Source of the DNA: Antilocapra americana
Lineage: Eukaryota; Chordata; Mammalia; Artiodactyla; Antilocapridae
Reading direction: 5' to 3'
Length of the DNA stretch: 64,000 nucleotides
Assembly: GCA_007570785.1 (NCBI GenBank)
Contig: ML664183.1
Location: forward strand, 21,157,570 to 21,221,569
The notes beneath the pieces are model-generated. The model saw only the letters and a program-made list of their open reading frames with translations. It ran no database searches and was not told where the DNA came from. Below, piece by piece: positions 21,096-31,905 of this stretch; position 1 is the stretch's first letter, and each line of letters begins with the position of its first letter. The position numbers were made by a program, and so were the translations under genes.

Positions 21096-22572
21096 AAGAT
21101 TTCATAGGTATACACTAAAAGAAAAATAAAACATACTCATTATTAAAAATACCATCAACATTCTCCTATCCAGTCTTATGGAATCATTGGTAGGGTGAGA
21201 AAATAATTAAATACTTTGACTGATTTAAATCCAAGGAATATGAAATATTGGGTGGGTTGGAAACAATGAATAGAAGGTAGAGATTTTGGATAAATAAAAT
21301 AAACTAATAATATTTTGTTATTCTTATTTTGTTCACAAAGCTATAATGTGAAATGGAATTTGCCCATGACAACATAAAAGAAGCCTATAAAGTCAATGCT
21401 TTCTCATCCATCAACAGTTTTTTAATGTTAATACTCTCAATTAACAGAGGGAGACTTTGGCAAGGAGGATGTTAAGAGGTGCATGTTGTAAGAAATGTAT
21501 TTAAAAAAATCCCAGATCTGATTTTGAAAAAAATGTATGGACTTCAAGATAATTTTAAACATAGTTAATAGATGTATGTAACTACTTCTAGCATTTTAAA
21601 ACCTTACTTTGGGCAACTATTCTAATGCTTGCTTGTTTTTATTAGAATATTCAAATAGTTTAAATCACATGGATTGAAATTTCTCCTGAGATTTTACCCA
21701 CAAATTATTTATTCTTCCAATTTAGATTCAAACTTTAAAATTCAAGGTGAATTTTTAGAAAGTCTGTGAGATAATATTCATTTAAATAAAAATGTGACAT
21801 AGTCACTTTAACATTAAATAAAATAAAAATAAGACACTGATGAGACAAAATATAAAATTAGAAAGTAATCTGAATTTGCAATGATCTACAAAAACAATGT
21901 AAATCAGAAGTGAGAATCAAGACAGCAATGTAGTTATCTCTTAAGAAAATACCTATAGATTTTAGCAAGCATATTTAATTAAGAAAATCTACTTCCACCT
22001 CTAAGCAGAGTGATTCATTCATCAGACCTCAGAGTCATTAAAATCAATTTGTTTTGTCAACCACTAAAAGATATGAGAATGGCAATCAGCCCAAATTGAT
22101 TGGAGTTCATTAAAGGGCTTTTCTGACTCAATGACTGTTGTTTGCTCATTTTTGCTTTGTTTTTAAAAAATTCTACTTGAAGTACTGAATATACAATTGA
22201 ATACTGTAACAAAAATAAATAGGACCATGCTTTCTGAATGTCAGGATCTTGACTGTCAAAGTCAAGCTTCAATTTAAGATTATCTCCTTTGAGTCTATAG
22301 AAGTCTCAAACAGTCCTAGATACTGGCACCTTGATAATTGCATTTAGCTCTGTAGTGTGTAAATGTATGCAATGGTATCACTGAATTATTTCTCTAAAGT
22401 GTGACCACTTGTTTTCTTGATGAAAGCTATAATGCTTAATTTAGTAGAGGATAAAATGCACATTTCAGAGTCAGGGTTGTAACTTTGTTTTATCAGTCTA
22501 AAATTTCAAATGATTGATATCTATTAGAATTTTCTCTAGATAGTAGATTTTGGAAGATGATTTCAACATATT
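21096..22572. other. No feature recognised
   Basis: AT-rich sequence; nothing can be supported. Confidence 0.4.
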
Positions 22573-22648
22573 TCACACACACACATACACCTAACGTATT
22601 TCACACATGCACACATACACATACATACATGCTCACACAAACACACAT
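22573..22648. repeat. Imperfect (CA)n repeat
   Basis: CA-rich microsatellite broken by single-base changes and by the duplicated phrase tatttcacacat. Confidence 0.85.
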
Positions 22649-22887
22649 TTCTGTATTTAGAAATGTAATCAGAATTAACGGCTTTTAACCTGTGCACTCA
22701 AATCTCACATATGCTATGACCATCACCAGCATTATATATTGTGTTACACTCATTATTCTCTTTCTAGCAAAAGTAGTTTATAGGTTAATACCTAATGGAT
22801 TTTACTTTCTTAACAAACATCCTTCTACATGAGAAAAGAGCTCGCATTTCTCTGAACTTGTATACTCTTTAGTGTGTTTAGTAAGAT

Positions 22888-25020
22888 ATATCAGGAATGG
22901 TAATGGTCAGTTTTCATTCCAATACTAAAGAAACATAATGCCAAAGAATGTGCAATCACCATACAATTGCACTCATTTCAGATACCAGCAAGATTATGCT
23001 TAAAATCCTTCAAGTTGGGTTTCAGCATTACATGAATTGAGAACTTCCACATGTATAAGCTGAATTTAGAAATGACAGAGAAACCAGTGATCAAATTGTC
23101 AGCATAGGCTGGATCATAGAAAAAGCAAGGGGATTCCAAAAAAGCATCTACTGCTTTGTTGACTATGCTAAAGCCTTTGACTGTGTGAATCACAAAGAAC
23201 TGTGGAATATTCTTAAAAAGACAGGAATACCAGACCACACCACCTGCTTTCTGAGAAACCTGTATGGAGGAAAAGAAGCAACAGTTAGAATTGGACAAGG
23301 AGCAATGGACTAACTTAAAATTGGGAGAGGAGTACGTTAAGGCTGTATATTTTTATACATTCCCTGTTTAACTGATATGCACAGTGCATCATGTGAAATG
23401 CCAGGCTGGATGAACCACAAGCTGGAATCAAGATTTCCAGGAGAAATATCAACCACATCAGATGCAGATGATATCAATTTAATGGCAGAGAGTGAAGAAG
23501 AACTATAGAGCCTTTTGACTAAGTTGAAAGAGGAGAGTGAAAAATCTGTCTTAAAACTCAACATTCAAAAAACTAAGGTCATGGCATCTTGTCCCATCAC
23601 TTCATGGCATATTGATTGGGATAATGTGGAAACAGTGTTAGATTTCATTTTCTTGGGCTCCAAAATCAATGTGGATGGTGACTGAAGCCATGAAATTAGA
23701 AGATGCTTGCTCCTTGGAAGAAAAGCTATGACAAACCGAGACAGTATATTAAAAAGCAGAGACATTTCTCTGATAATGAGTGATGTTGAACATCTTTTCA
23801 TGTGTTTGTTAGACATTTTTATGTCTACTTTGGAGAAATGTCTGTTAAGTTCTTTGGCCCACTTTTATACATATGCATATACACAGAGGAAACCAGAATT
23901 GAAAGAGCCACGTGTACCCCAATGTTCATCGCTGCATTGTTTACAATAGCCAGGACATGGAAGCAACCTAGATGCCCATCAACTGATGAATGGATAAGAA
24001 AGCTGTGGTACATATACACAATGGAATATTACTCAGCATTAAAAAAATTCATTTGAATCAGTTCTACTCAGGTGGACGGAACTGGAGCCTATTATCCAGG
24101 GTGACGTAAGCCAGAAGGAAAAACAACAATACAGTATACTAACACATATATATGGAATTTAGAAAGACGGTAATGAGAACCCAGCATGCGAGACAGAAAA
24201 AGGAATGCAGATGTATAGAACAGACTCGTGGACTCTGTGGATGAGGGCAAGGGTGGGATGATAAGGGAGAATGGCATTGAAACATGTTAATTATCATATG
24301 TGTAATCAATCGCCAGCCCAGGATTGATGCTCGGGGCTGGTGCATCGAGATTTCCCTGGGGGAGGGAGGAGGGAGGGTTATTCTGGAGGGGGAGCATATG
24401 TAAACCCATGGCGATAACATGTCATTGTATGGTAAAACTAATAAAAAAATAAATTAAAAAAAAATAAAAAGCAGAGACATGGCTTTGCTGACAAATATCC
24501 ATATAGTCAAAGCTATGCTTTTTACCAGTAGTCATGTAAGGATGGTTTCACCAGTAGTCAAGCCAGTCCACTGTTCCATGTATCATGTAAGAGTTGGACA
24601 ATAAAGAAGGCTGAGCATTCTTTACTGAGAATTGATGCTTTTGAACTGTGGTATTGGAGAAGACTCTTGAGAATCCCTGGGACTGCAAGGAGATCAAACC
24701 AATCCATCCCAAAGGAAATCAACCCCGAATATTCCTTGGAAGGGCTGGAGCTGAAGCTGAAGCTCCAATACTCTGGCCATCTGATACAAAAAGCTAACTC
24801 ATTGGAAAGACCCTGATGATGGGGAAGATTGAAGGCAAGAGGAAAATGGGGTGACAGAGGATGAAATGGTTGGGTGGTATCACTGATTTAATGGACTTGG
24901 ACTTTAAACAAACTGTGGGTGATAGTGAAGGACAGGGAAGCCTGGTGTGCTGTAGTTTATGGGGTCTCAAAGAGTCAGACACAACCGAGTGACTGAACAA
25001 CAGCAACAACAACAACAACA
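22888..25020 (+). mobile_element. BovB LINE copy E, split by a young L1
   Basis: BovB from shortly upstream of the RT (ggtcagttttcattccaa, caattgcactcatttcag) through RT motif A (gactatgctaaagcctttga), a damaged YADD region near 23460 (two bases lost) and the C-terminal block to 23765. It resumes at 24466 and ends at the 3' terminus gactgaac followed by (CAA)n. The split is an L1 insertion with a 15-bp duplication of BovB sequence. A partial internal duplication of the accagtagtca phrase occurs at 24520-24570. Confidence 0.92.
23766..24465 (+). mobile_element. Young L1 copy 1, 5'-inverted, inside BovB E
   Basis: Flanked by a perfect 15-bp duplication aaaaagcagagacat (23751-23765 and 24466-24480). 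23766-23868 is antisense L1 ORF2 (gataatgagtgatgttgaac, gagaaatgtctgtt). 23869-24465 is sense ORF2 3' end plus 3' UTR, with the [15 protein letters not shown] block, a G-rich tract (24352-24400) and an A-rich tail. Between the two parts about 270 bases of ORF2, present in copy 3, are missing, so this is a twin-priming inversion with deletion. Confidence 0.93.
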
Positions 25021-25021
25021 A
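24998..25021 (+). repeat. (CAA)n tail of BovB E
   Basis: The trinucleotide tail follows directly on the BovB 3' terminus. BovB and its SINEs typically end in short tandem repeats instead of poly(A). Confidence 0.85.
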
Positions 25022-25528
25022 AGATATATCACATGATCCTTTAGAGTAGTGATATAGGACTGAATATACCTTCTCTTTCTAGGTTACAGGATGCTTAAAG
25101 ATAGTGTTTAAGCCTTTCCCAAAAAGAGGAGCCTGAAGTGAATGTTATTGTGCCACAGTTTTGTTAGGAGTGCAGCCCCAGAGAGTCAGAAGTGAGGGCA
25201 AAGGGGAGTGAAGCAGGGAAAAGCAGAGCCAATATTACAGCCTAATATTATTGAGTTAATCACTGCTGGTATTACAGGTGATGGAACACTTTGTTTTGAA
25301 AAACTGTCTTCCAGAAGGTCAAAAACTTTCTAGGAGGACAAAAATCACAGGCTAGCTACTGTTTCCTGCTGATCAAATGTTTATCCCATGGAGCATCTAT
25401 ATCCTATGCAAGTAAGTTGAATATATATGGGTGCTAAGAGGACCCCAAAGCATCACATGCTTCAGTGGTAACACTAAAGCCCTTGAAGGGGAGGTGAGGA
25501 AAGCACAGCAAGTACACGAGGTGTCCTT
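25022..25528. other. No feature recognised
   Basis: Separates the 3' end of BovB E from the broken end of BovB F. Nothing recognised. Confidence 0.4.
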
Positions 25529-26902
25529 TATGAGATTGTACCCAAGCACTGCATTTCAGACTCTTTTGTTGACTATGATGAAGACTACTCCATGTCGTCT
25601 AAGGGATTCTTGGCCAAAGTAGTAGATATAATGGTAATCTGAATTATATTCACCCATTCTGGTCCATTTTCGCTCACTGATTGCTAAAATGTTGATGTTC
25701 ACTCTTGCCATCTCCTGTTTGACTACTTCCAATTTACCTTGATTCACGGACGTAACATTCCAGGTTCCTATGCAATACTGTTCTTTACAGCATTAGACTT
25801 TACTTCCATCACCAGTCACATCTACAAATGGATGTTGTTTTTGCTTTGGCCCATCCTCTTCATTCTTTTCTGAGTTATTGCTATACTCTTCTCCAGTAGC
25901 AAATTGGGTACCTACTGACCTGGGGAGTTCAGTTTTCAGTGTCCTATCTTTTTGCCTTTTCATACTGTTCGTGGGGTTCTCAAGGCAAGAATACTGAAAT
26001 GATCTGCTATTCCCTTCTCCAGTGGACCACGTTTTGTCAGAACTCTCCACCATGACCCATCCATTTTGGGTGGCCCTAAATGGCATGGCTCATAGTTTCA
26101 TTGAGTTAGACAAGCTGTGGTACATGTGATCAGTTTGCTTAGTTTTCTGTGATTTTGTTTTTCATCCTATCTTTCCTCTGATGGATAAGAGGCTTGTGGA
26201 AGCTTCCTGATGGGAGGGACTGGCTGTGGGGGAATCTGGGTCTTGTTCTGATGGGCAGTGCCATGCTCAGTAAATTTTTAACCCAATTATCTATTGAAGG
26301 TTGGGGCTGTGTTCCCTCCCAGAAATTTGTCCTGAGGCCAAACTATGGTAGGGGTAATGGTGGTAATTACCCCCTCAAAAGGGCTTATGCCAGCATCATC
26401 CCTCTCAGGACTGTTGTATTCAGGGCTCCTGACCCCACAGTAGAGATCTGTTGACCCACACCTCCACAGAGACTCCTGGACACTCACAGGCAAGTCTGGC
26501 TCAGTCTCTTGTGGGGTCGCTGCTCCTTTCTCCTCATTCCTGCTGTGCACAAGGTTTTGTTTGTGCCCTCTAAGAGTCTGTTCCCTGGTCCTGTGGAAGT
26601 TCTGTAGTAAAATCCCACTGGCCTTCAAAGTAAAATCCTTGGAGCTTTCTGGTCCCTTTGCCAGATCCCCAGGCTGGGGAATATGCTTTGGGCCTTTGAA
26701 CTTTTGCAAGAGTGCAAGAACTTCTTTGATATAATTGTTCTCCAATTTGTGGGTCATCTGCTTGGTGGCTCTATGGTGGGGCTAATAGCAACCTCCTCCA
26801 AGAAGATGTATGCCACATGCAGCAACTCCAAGGTCTGTTGGAGCCAGAGTCCCTGTCCCCATGGCAGCCACTGCTGATCTGTGCCTCCACGGGAGACACT
26901 CA
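25529..26902 (-). mobile_element. BovB copy F: 5' leader and endonuclease start only
   Basis: Minus strand. From 26902 downward it carries the same leader as copy B (doubled ~226-bp units, the cttcctgatgggagggactgg complement, the Met-tRNA-like gtggaccacgttttgtcaga complement, the ttgccttttcatactgttcg junction). Then comes the start of the endonuclease frame (MNQGKLEVVKQEMARVNINI, 25556-25747). The element stops at 25529 inside the endonuclease. Everything 3' of that, including the RT and the tail, is missing, which is the opposite of the usual 5' truncation. Confidence 0.87.
25556..25747 (-). pseudogene. BovB endonuclease N-terminus remnant (copy F)
   Basis: 63-codon frame with the blocks KQEMARVNINILAISERKW and SDYHYIYYFGQESLRRHG. 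It matches the start of the copy B endonuclease remnant. The conserved ISELKW block reads ISERKW, so the residue after the catalytic glutamate differs. The frame ends at the truncation point of the element. Confidence 0.85.
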
Positions 26903-27149
26903 AACACTTAAAAATACTTACTGAATAAATAATATTGTTAACAAAGTGTATTAAAAGATTAGAGTGAATATCATATTTGAAGTGAACACCTCCATTAAGA
27001 ATAAAATACATTGAACACAATAGGTTGGTCTTTTCTAAATGTTTAACATTGTGAGGAGTTATAGGTTGCTACTATAAGTACAAAGTTATGTAGATGACTT
27101 TCACTCAGTTTTGTTAAGTAGTTAAGAAAATCAGGGCAGCTTTCTAATT
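26903..27149. other. No feature recognised
   Basis: AT-rich spacer between BovB F and the MIR-like piece. Confidence 0.4.
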
Positions 27150-27238
27150 CTATTTTTGGTGAAAATAGCTGTGTGATCTCTCTGGGCTCATTTACTTCAT
27201 CTGAGAAGTCAAATGAATGAATGTGATGACATCTAAGT
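27150..27238 (+). mobile_element. MIR SINE fragment (possible)
   Basis: atagctgtgtgatctctctgggctcatttacttcatctgag, in that order, resembles the MIR core CTGTGTGACCTTGGGCAAG through CTCATCTGTAAAATG. A T-run follows at 27240. Confidence 0.5.
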
Positions 27239-27319
27239 TTTTTTTTTTTTTCCAAAACTGTGAAGCTGATATGCTTAAGATCTTGAATCTATGGCAAATA
27301 ATAATTAAGAATTAATTTA

Positions 27320-27990
27320 ATAAATTTACTAAGCATGAGCTAGGCACCTTTTTCTTATTGCTAACAAGACACAATAATGAAAAAAAAAAAAGACTTCTAA
27401 ACTGACACACTAGTGTTTAAACCCTAGTGTAAGGAATCACAAAGCAAAATAAATAAGTGAATAGTAGGATAGAAGGTAATCAGTTATAGAGAAAAAGAAA
27501 TGATGGTGTCTAATGAGGCCAGAGCATTGGTTTAAAATATTAAATAGGGTGTCCAATGTAGGCCCCTCTGAAAAGCTGAGGTGAGAGATCCACCCACATA
27601 GATAATGAAAGAGGGGCATCCAAGGTAGAAAGAACGATCCAAGTGTCTTGAGAAGGGTGAGCTAATAACAGGCTCTGTGACTTGAGCCAAGTGATGGAAG
27701 TAGAGATGATTATGGGGACGATGTCAGACAGTTAAGAGGAGATCAGACATGTAGCACCCGTAGGACATTTAAGGATTTTGGCTTTTATTCAGAATGAAAT
27801 GGAATCATTGAGGATTTTTGAGCAGAGAAATGATGTGGCTTGACATAGGCTTTTTAAAGGATCACTTTGGCTGCTGTGTTAGAATAGATTATCACTGGGC
27901 AAGGAGGTAAATAGGAATAAGGAAATAAGAGTTTCTAAAAGATACACCTGAAAATAATATCTATAAAATTAATAACCTGGCTGAAATGAA
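27320..27990 (-). mobile_element. L2 LINE fragment (CR1 clade), probable
   Basis: Phrases aagcatgagctaggcacc, gtgtccaatgtaggcccctct, gaaagaggggcatccaagg, aaggattttggcttttattc, atcattgaggatttttgagc, gatgtggcttgacatagg and ggatcactttggctgctgtg occur in the order of the antisense of the L2 consensus 3' half. It is the same family, on the opposite strand, as the L2 at 59740-62100. Confidence 0.6.
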
Positions 27991-28224
27991 TGGTAATGAT
28001 ATCACATATTTTAGTTTTTTTGTTTAATGCTGTGACTATAGACTGAGTGAAAAAGTAATACCCATCTAACCTAGACTAGATTACCGTGCCACTTTGTGCA
28101 GAGGTCCAGAATTAAAATGCCACTTACCATAGACAAGTGGCATTTGCCTCTAATATGATGGGAAAAAAAAAACAGAGATGAACAGGTCTATATATATTTT
28201 TGTATTAGTTACTAAAAAATGTTC

Positions 28225-28332
28225 TCCAAATATTTTACATTCTTCACAATGTCATGAGATCATTCATGTCTCCATTTACAGAGAAGTCACCTCATCAAGA
28301 TCGTATAGAAATTGGAAGTGCAGACTTACATA
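28225..28332 (+). mobile_element. MIR SINE fragment (possible)
   Basis: tttacattcttcacaatgtc, ctccatttacagagaagtca, tcaagatcgtatagaaattgg resembles the MIR segment CATTTTACAGATGAGGAAAC through GGTCACACAGCTAG at low identity. Confidence 0.4.
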
Positions 28333-28377
28333 CTGGAGGAGGTATAATCATTGGTAGCAGAGAAATTTGAAGGATGG

Positions 28378-28869
28378 TATATTAGTTGCCTGTTGCTGCT
28401 GCTGTAATAAGTTGCAACAAAAACAAGGGTGTAAAACAGTACACATTATATTTTAGTTTGGGATAAGAAATGAAAAACATTAATATGTTTCTCTGAGCTA
28501 AAATAAAAATGATGGCAGATCTGTGTTCCTTCTGTAGACACAAAGGGAGAAACTATTCCCTGTTTTTTCACCTAATAGAGGCTGGCAATCTTCCTTGGCT
28601 TTTGGTGCCTCTTTATCATGAAAACCAGCAGTGACCAGTTTAGTCTTTTTCAGTATGTGCTTCTCTGGCACTGACTTCTGCCTCTTTTTTCCACTTTAAA
28701 GGACACTTGTGATTACCTTGGGCCTGCCTTGACAATCCAGGATAATTTCCCCATTTCAGTGTCATCTTATTAGTAACCTCAATTTCCAGTTATCATATAC
28801 CTTAACATATTCACAGATTTGGGTGATTAGGGCATTCACATCTTTGGGGGCCCATTAATGTGTCTAACA
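28378..28869 (-). mobile_element. MaLR-type (MLT1-like) LTR
   Basis: On the + strand: attagttgcctgttgctgctg, then ctgtgttccttctgtagac, ccttggcttttggtgcc, aaaaccagcagtgaccag, ccactttaaaggacacttgtg, gggcctgccttgacaatcc, ttcacagatttgggtgatta, catctttgggggcccattaatg. This is the full antisense order of an MLT1-type LTR. Such LTRs come from ERVL-MaLR elements that predate the split of placental orders. Confidence 0.75.
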
Positions 28870-30893
28870 CAGAGGGTGAGATAGATTTAAGGTGATGGAT
28901 TCTAAATAAATCTTTTCTTTTCATCATAACTTGTAAGACTAAATCTGAATGTATACATCAGGATATCTGTGACCATTTAAAATTTTTGCAAATAATCATT
29001 TTAAATTTTTTTAAATTATGTTTTGTAAAGTCATTGGATCTTTATAGAAAACAATGAAGATTCTAACAGTTTACCTTTATCACTGTATTTCTCTTTATGA
29101 TCATGAAAGAAGTTGCCTATGCAGGCGACTTTCCAAATGATGAACCTAGATATTGAATACTTGTTTAATATTGCTTATCCCTAGATTATGTGAGTGTGTG
29201 CATGTGTGTGTTACTTTTCAGAAGGTGACTATATTCTTGAAATCAAGAACATAAAGATAGGATGCATGCAAGCCTAGTTGTTGCCACTCATTCGATGACA
29301 AACTAGAAGTCTCTACTTAAATGGAATAATGGTGCTATTCAAGATAGACTTGAAAAATATTCTAATATACTAAGCATTGAATGTTGAAGACCTTGCCATG
29401 TTGAGAGACACAGGAGCAGGATATTCACCCAGGGTCCTGGAACACAGGTTTTTCTCCTGGAGAGATTATAAATGTCTGCTGTAGATTTCTCTATTAGGCT
29501 ATGGAGGCTGGCCTTATGTTCAGGTAATGTCTAAACATTTTCTTTCCTCAAAGACCTATATTTAAGGCCTGTTTTCAATATAAGGGATACATGTCCAAGG
29601 GCATTTTCAAAGTAGAGTGTTACACTAGTTCCTGTTTTAGGGTGGCATCCTGGGCTTAGGTAAGAAGTCTACCTCTTTTGCAGATTATACATAATCTAGT
29701 TTAAAAAAAAAGCTATAGAAATTATGGATTTATACTCTGACAACAGCTATATTGCATACTAAATTTTAAATGTCTTTGTGTCATAATTTTCATCACTATC
29801 ATATAACTTCAACATCATTTTGTTAAAAGGTACAAACTTGCCTTCCTTACCTCTCACTGTTTTTGCAGAAAGGATGGATAGGTGTCCACAACTCAGTTAA
29901 GTGTTTAGAAAAGAGCTACTTGGAGGTGACAAAATTCATAAATGGGTAAACTGCAGAAAAGTGGTTAGATATTCTGACCTGGAACCAGATGGTAAATAGA
30001 AGAGGTAAGTTAAAGCAAGAAAAGATTTTGGGACAGATACATGTCCCTGGAAATCTCTAGACACTTGGTAAATGGCTAAATTCCTACATAAAATGAAGTA
30101 ATATTAGGATCAGTCTATTTATTCAGGCATTGGAGGAAAACATGATTTCAGGTATTGGAACCTGAGACATATGTGCTGGGTATAAGAGGAAAAGGTATAC
30201 TACCTTCAAAAGACTCAAGTCTACTGAGGGCTTGTCTTGCAGTCAAACCCTCTTCCCTGCATATTTCTATGACTTTGTTATACTGACAAGATACTATTGA
30301 TTTGTATTTTATCCAAAAGATTCTATTTCAAAAGCCACATTTGGTTCACACAAATACAAAAAGATAACACAATAGGGAAAAAAAGAAGTTTAAAGATTAT
30401 GAAAATTCACACAGGACCATTTAGTCACACTTTAATAAGCTTATATAAATACCCCAAAGAATAATCCTTAATTTGGCTTCTAAGCATCCTTTAATTTAGT
30501 CATTATAAATCACTAGTGCTTTAGAGAAAAAGGAGCGAGAGATGAAAATATCCTTTTCAAGATAATATATGGGCAAAAGGAGCATGTTTAACATAATATA
30601 CTTTATGCTGTACTCTTAAATATGGCTCCAAAATATTACAGGTGACAAAGTGTATGCTAAAATTTGTCTTTACCCTCATATGTTGGGTTCTAAAATAGTT
30701 GGTGTATAGGAGAAGTACAGAAAGTAAACTCAAATTGCTTTAAGAGAAGAAATTTTCATTTCCTAAAACACACATACATTGTTTTAGGCAGTCTCTGAAA
30801 TCTCCTTCAATGACCTCTTCCTCTTGATTTCATGTCCTGTCTCTCGCTTTGATAGTTGGCTTGAGATTAATCATACTGGAGATTAATAGCTTC
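28870..30893. other. No feature recognised
   Basis: About 2 kb without recognised repeats or coding frames. It is one of the longer apparently unique stretches in the window. Confidence 0.4.
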
Positions 30894-31905
30894 CCTTAGG
30901 AAGCATTACTATGAACAAAGCTAGTGGAGGTGATGGGATTCCAGCTGAGCTATTTCTAATTCTCAAAGTCATGCTGCTAAAAATCCTTCAAGCTAGTCTG
31001 GTTCAAAATATGGAAAGGAGTATGTGAGGGCTGTATATTGTGACCCTGCTTATTTAACTTATATGCAGGGTACATCATACAAAATGCTGGGCTGGATGAA
31101 GCACAAGCTAGAATGAAATATCAATAATCTCAGATATGCAGATGACACCACCCTAATGGTAGAAAGCAAAGAGGAACTAAACAGCTCTTGATTAAAATTA
31201 AACTAGGGAGTGAAAAACTGGCTTCAAACTCAATATTGAAGAAACTAAGATCATGGCATCTGGTCCCATCACTTCATGGCAAAGAGCTGGGGAAACAATG
31301 GAAACAGTGACAGACTTTATTTTCTTGGGCTCCAAAATCACTGTGGATGGTGACTGCAACCATAAAATTAAAAGACACTTGCTTCTAGGAAGGAATGCTA
31401 TGACAAACCTAGATAGTGTATTAAAAAGAAGAGACATCACTTTGCTGACAAAGGTCCTTATAGTCAAAGTGATGTGTTTTTTCAGTAATGTACAGATGTG
31501 AGTATTGGACTGTCAAGATGGTAAAGTGTCAGCTAATTGACACTTTTGAACTGTGGTGTTGGAAAAGACTCTTGAGAGTCTTTTGGACAGCAAGGATATC
31601 AAATCAGTTAATCCTAAAGGAAGCAACCCTGGATATTCATTGGAAGGACTGATATTGAAGCTCCAATATTTGGCCACCTGATGCAAACAGCATACTCATT
31701 TGATATGACCCTGATGCTGGGTAAGATTGAGGGCAAGAGAAGGGGGCTACCAAGGATGAGATGGTTGGATGTCATCACTGACTCAAAGGATATGAGTCAG
31801 AGTTTTAGTAAACTCTGGCAGATAGTGAAGGACAGGGAAGGCTGGCGTGTTGCAGTCCATGAGGTCGCATAGAGTTAGACAGGACTGAAGGACTGAACAC
31901 CACCA
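30894..31905 (+). mobile_element. BovB copy G with internal deletion
   Basis: Starts at ccttaggaagcattactatg and runs through gctagtggaggtgatggg to about 31008. It then jumps directly to the sequence just before RT motif B (ggttcaaaatatggaaagg, tgtatattgtgaccctgc). The RT motif A region is missing. The catalytic box YADD is intact at 31135-31146. The C-terminal blocks and 3' end follow to 31905. Frameshifts remove any coding capacity. Confidence 0.92.

Noticed and set aside
23802..24056. 84-codon frame spanning the L1 inversion junction
   Set aside because: The first part is translated from antisense L1 and the second from sense ORF2; a chimera created by the insertion, not a gene.
25000..25530. 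BovB E and F considered as one inverted element
   Set aside because: E ends with a normal 3' terminus and tail at 25020, F is broken inside the endonuclease, and ~500 bases of unrelated sequence separate them.
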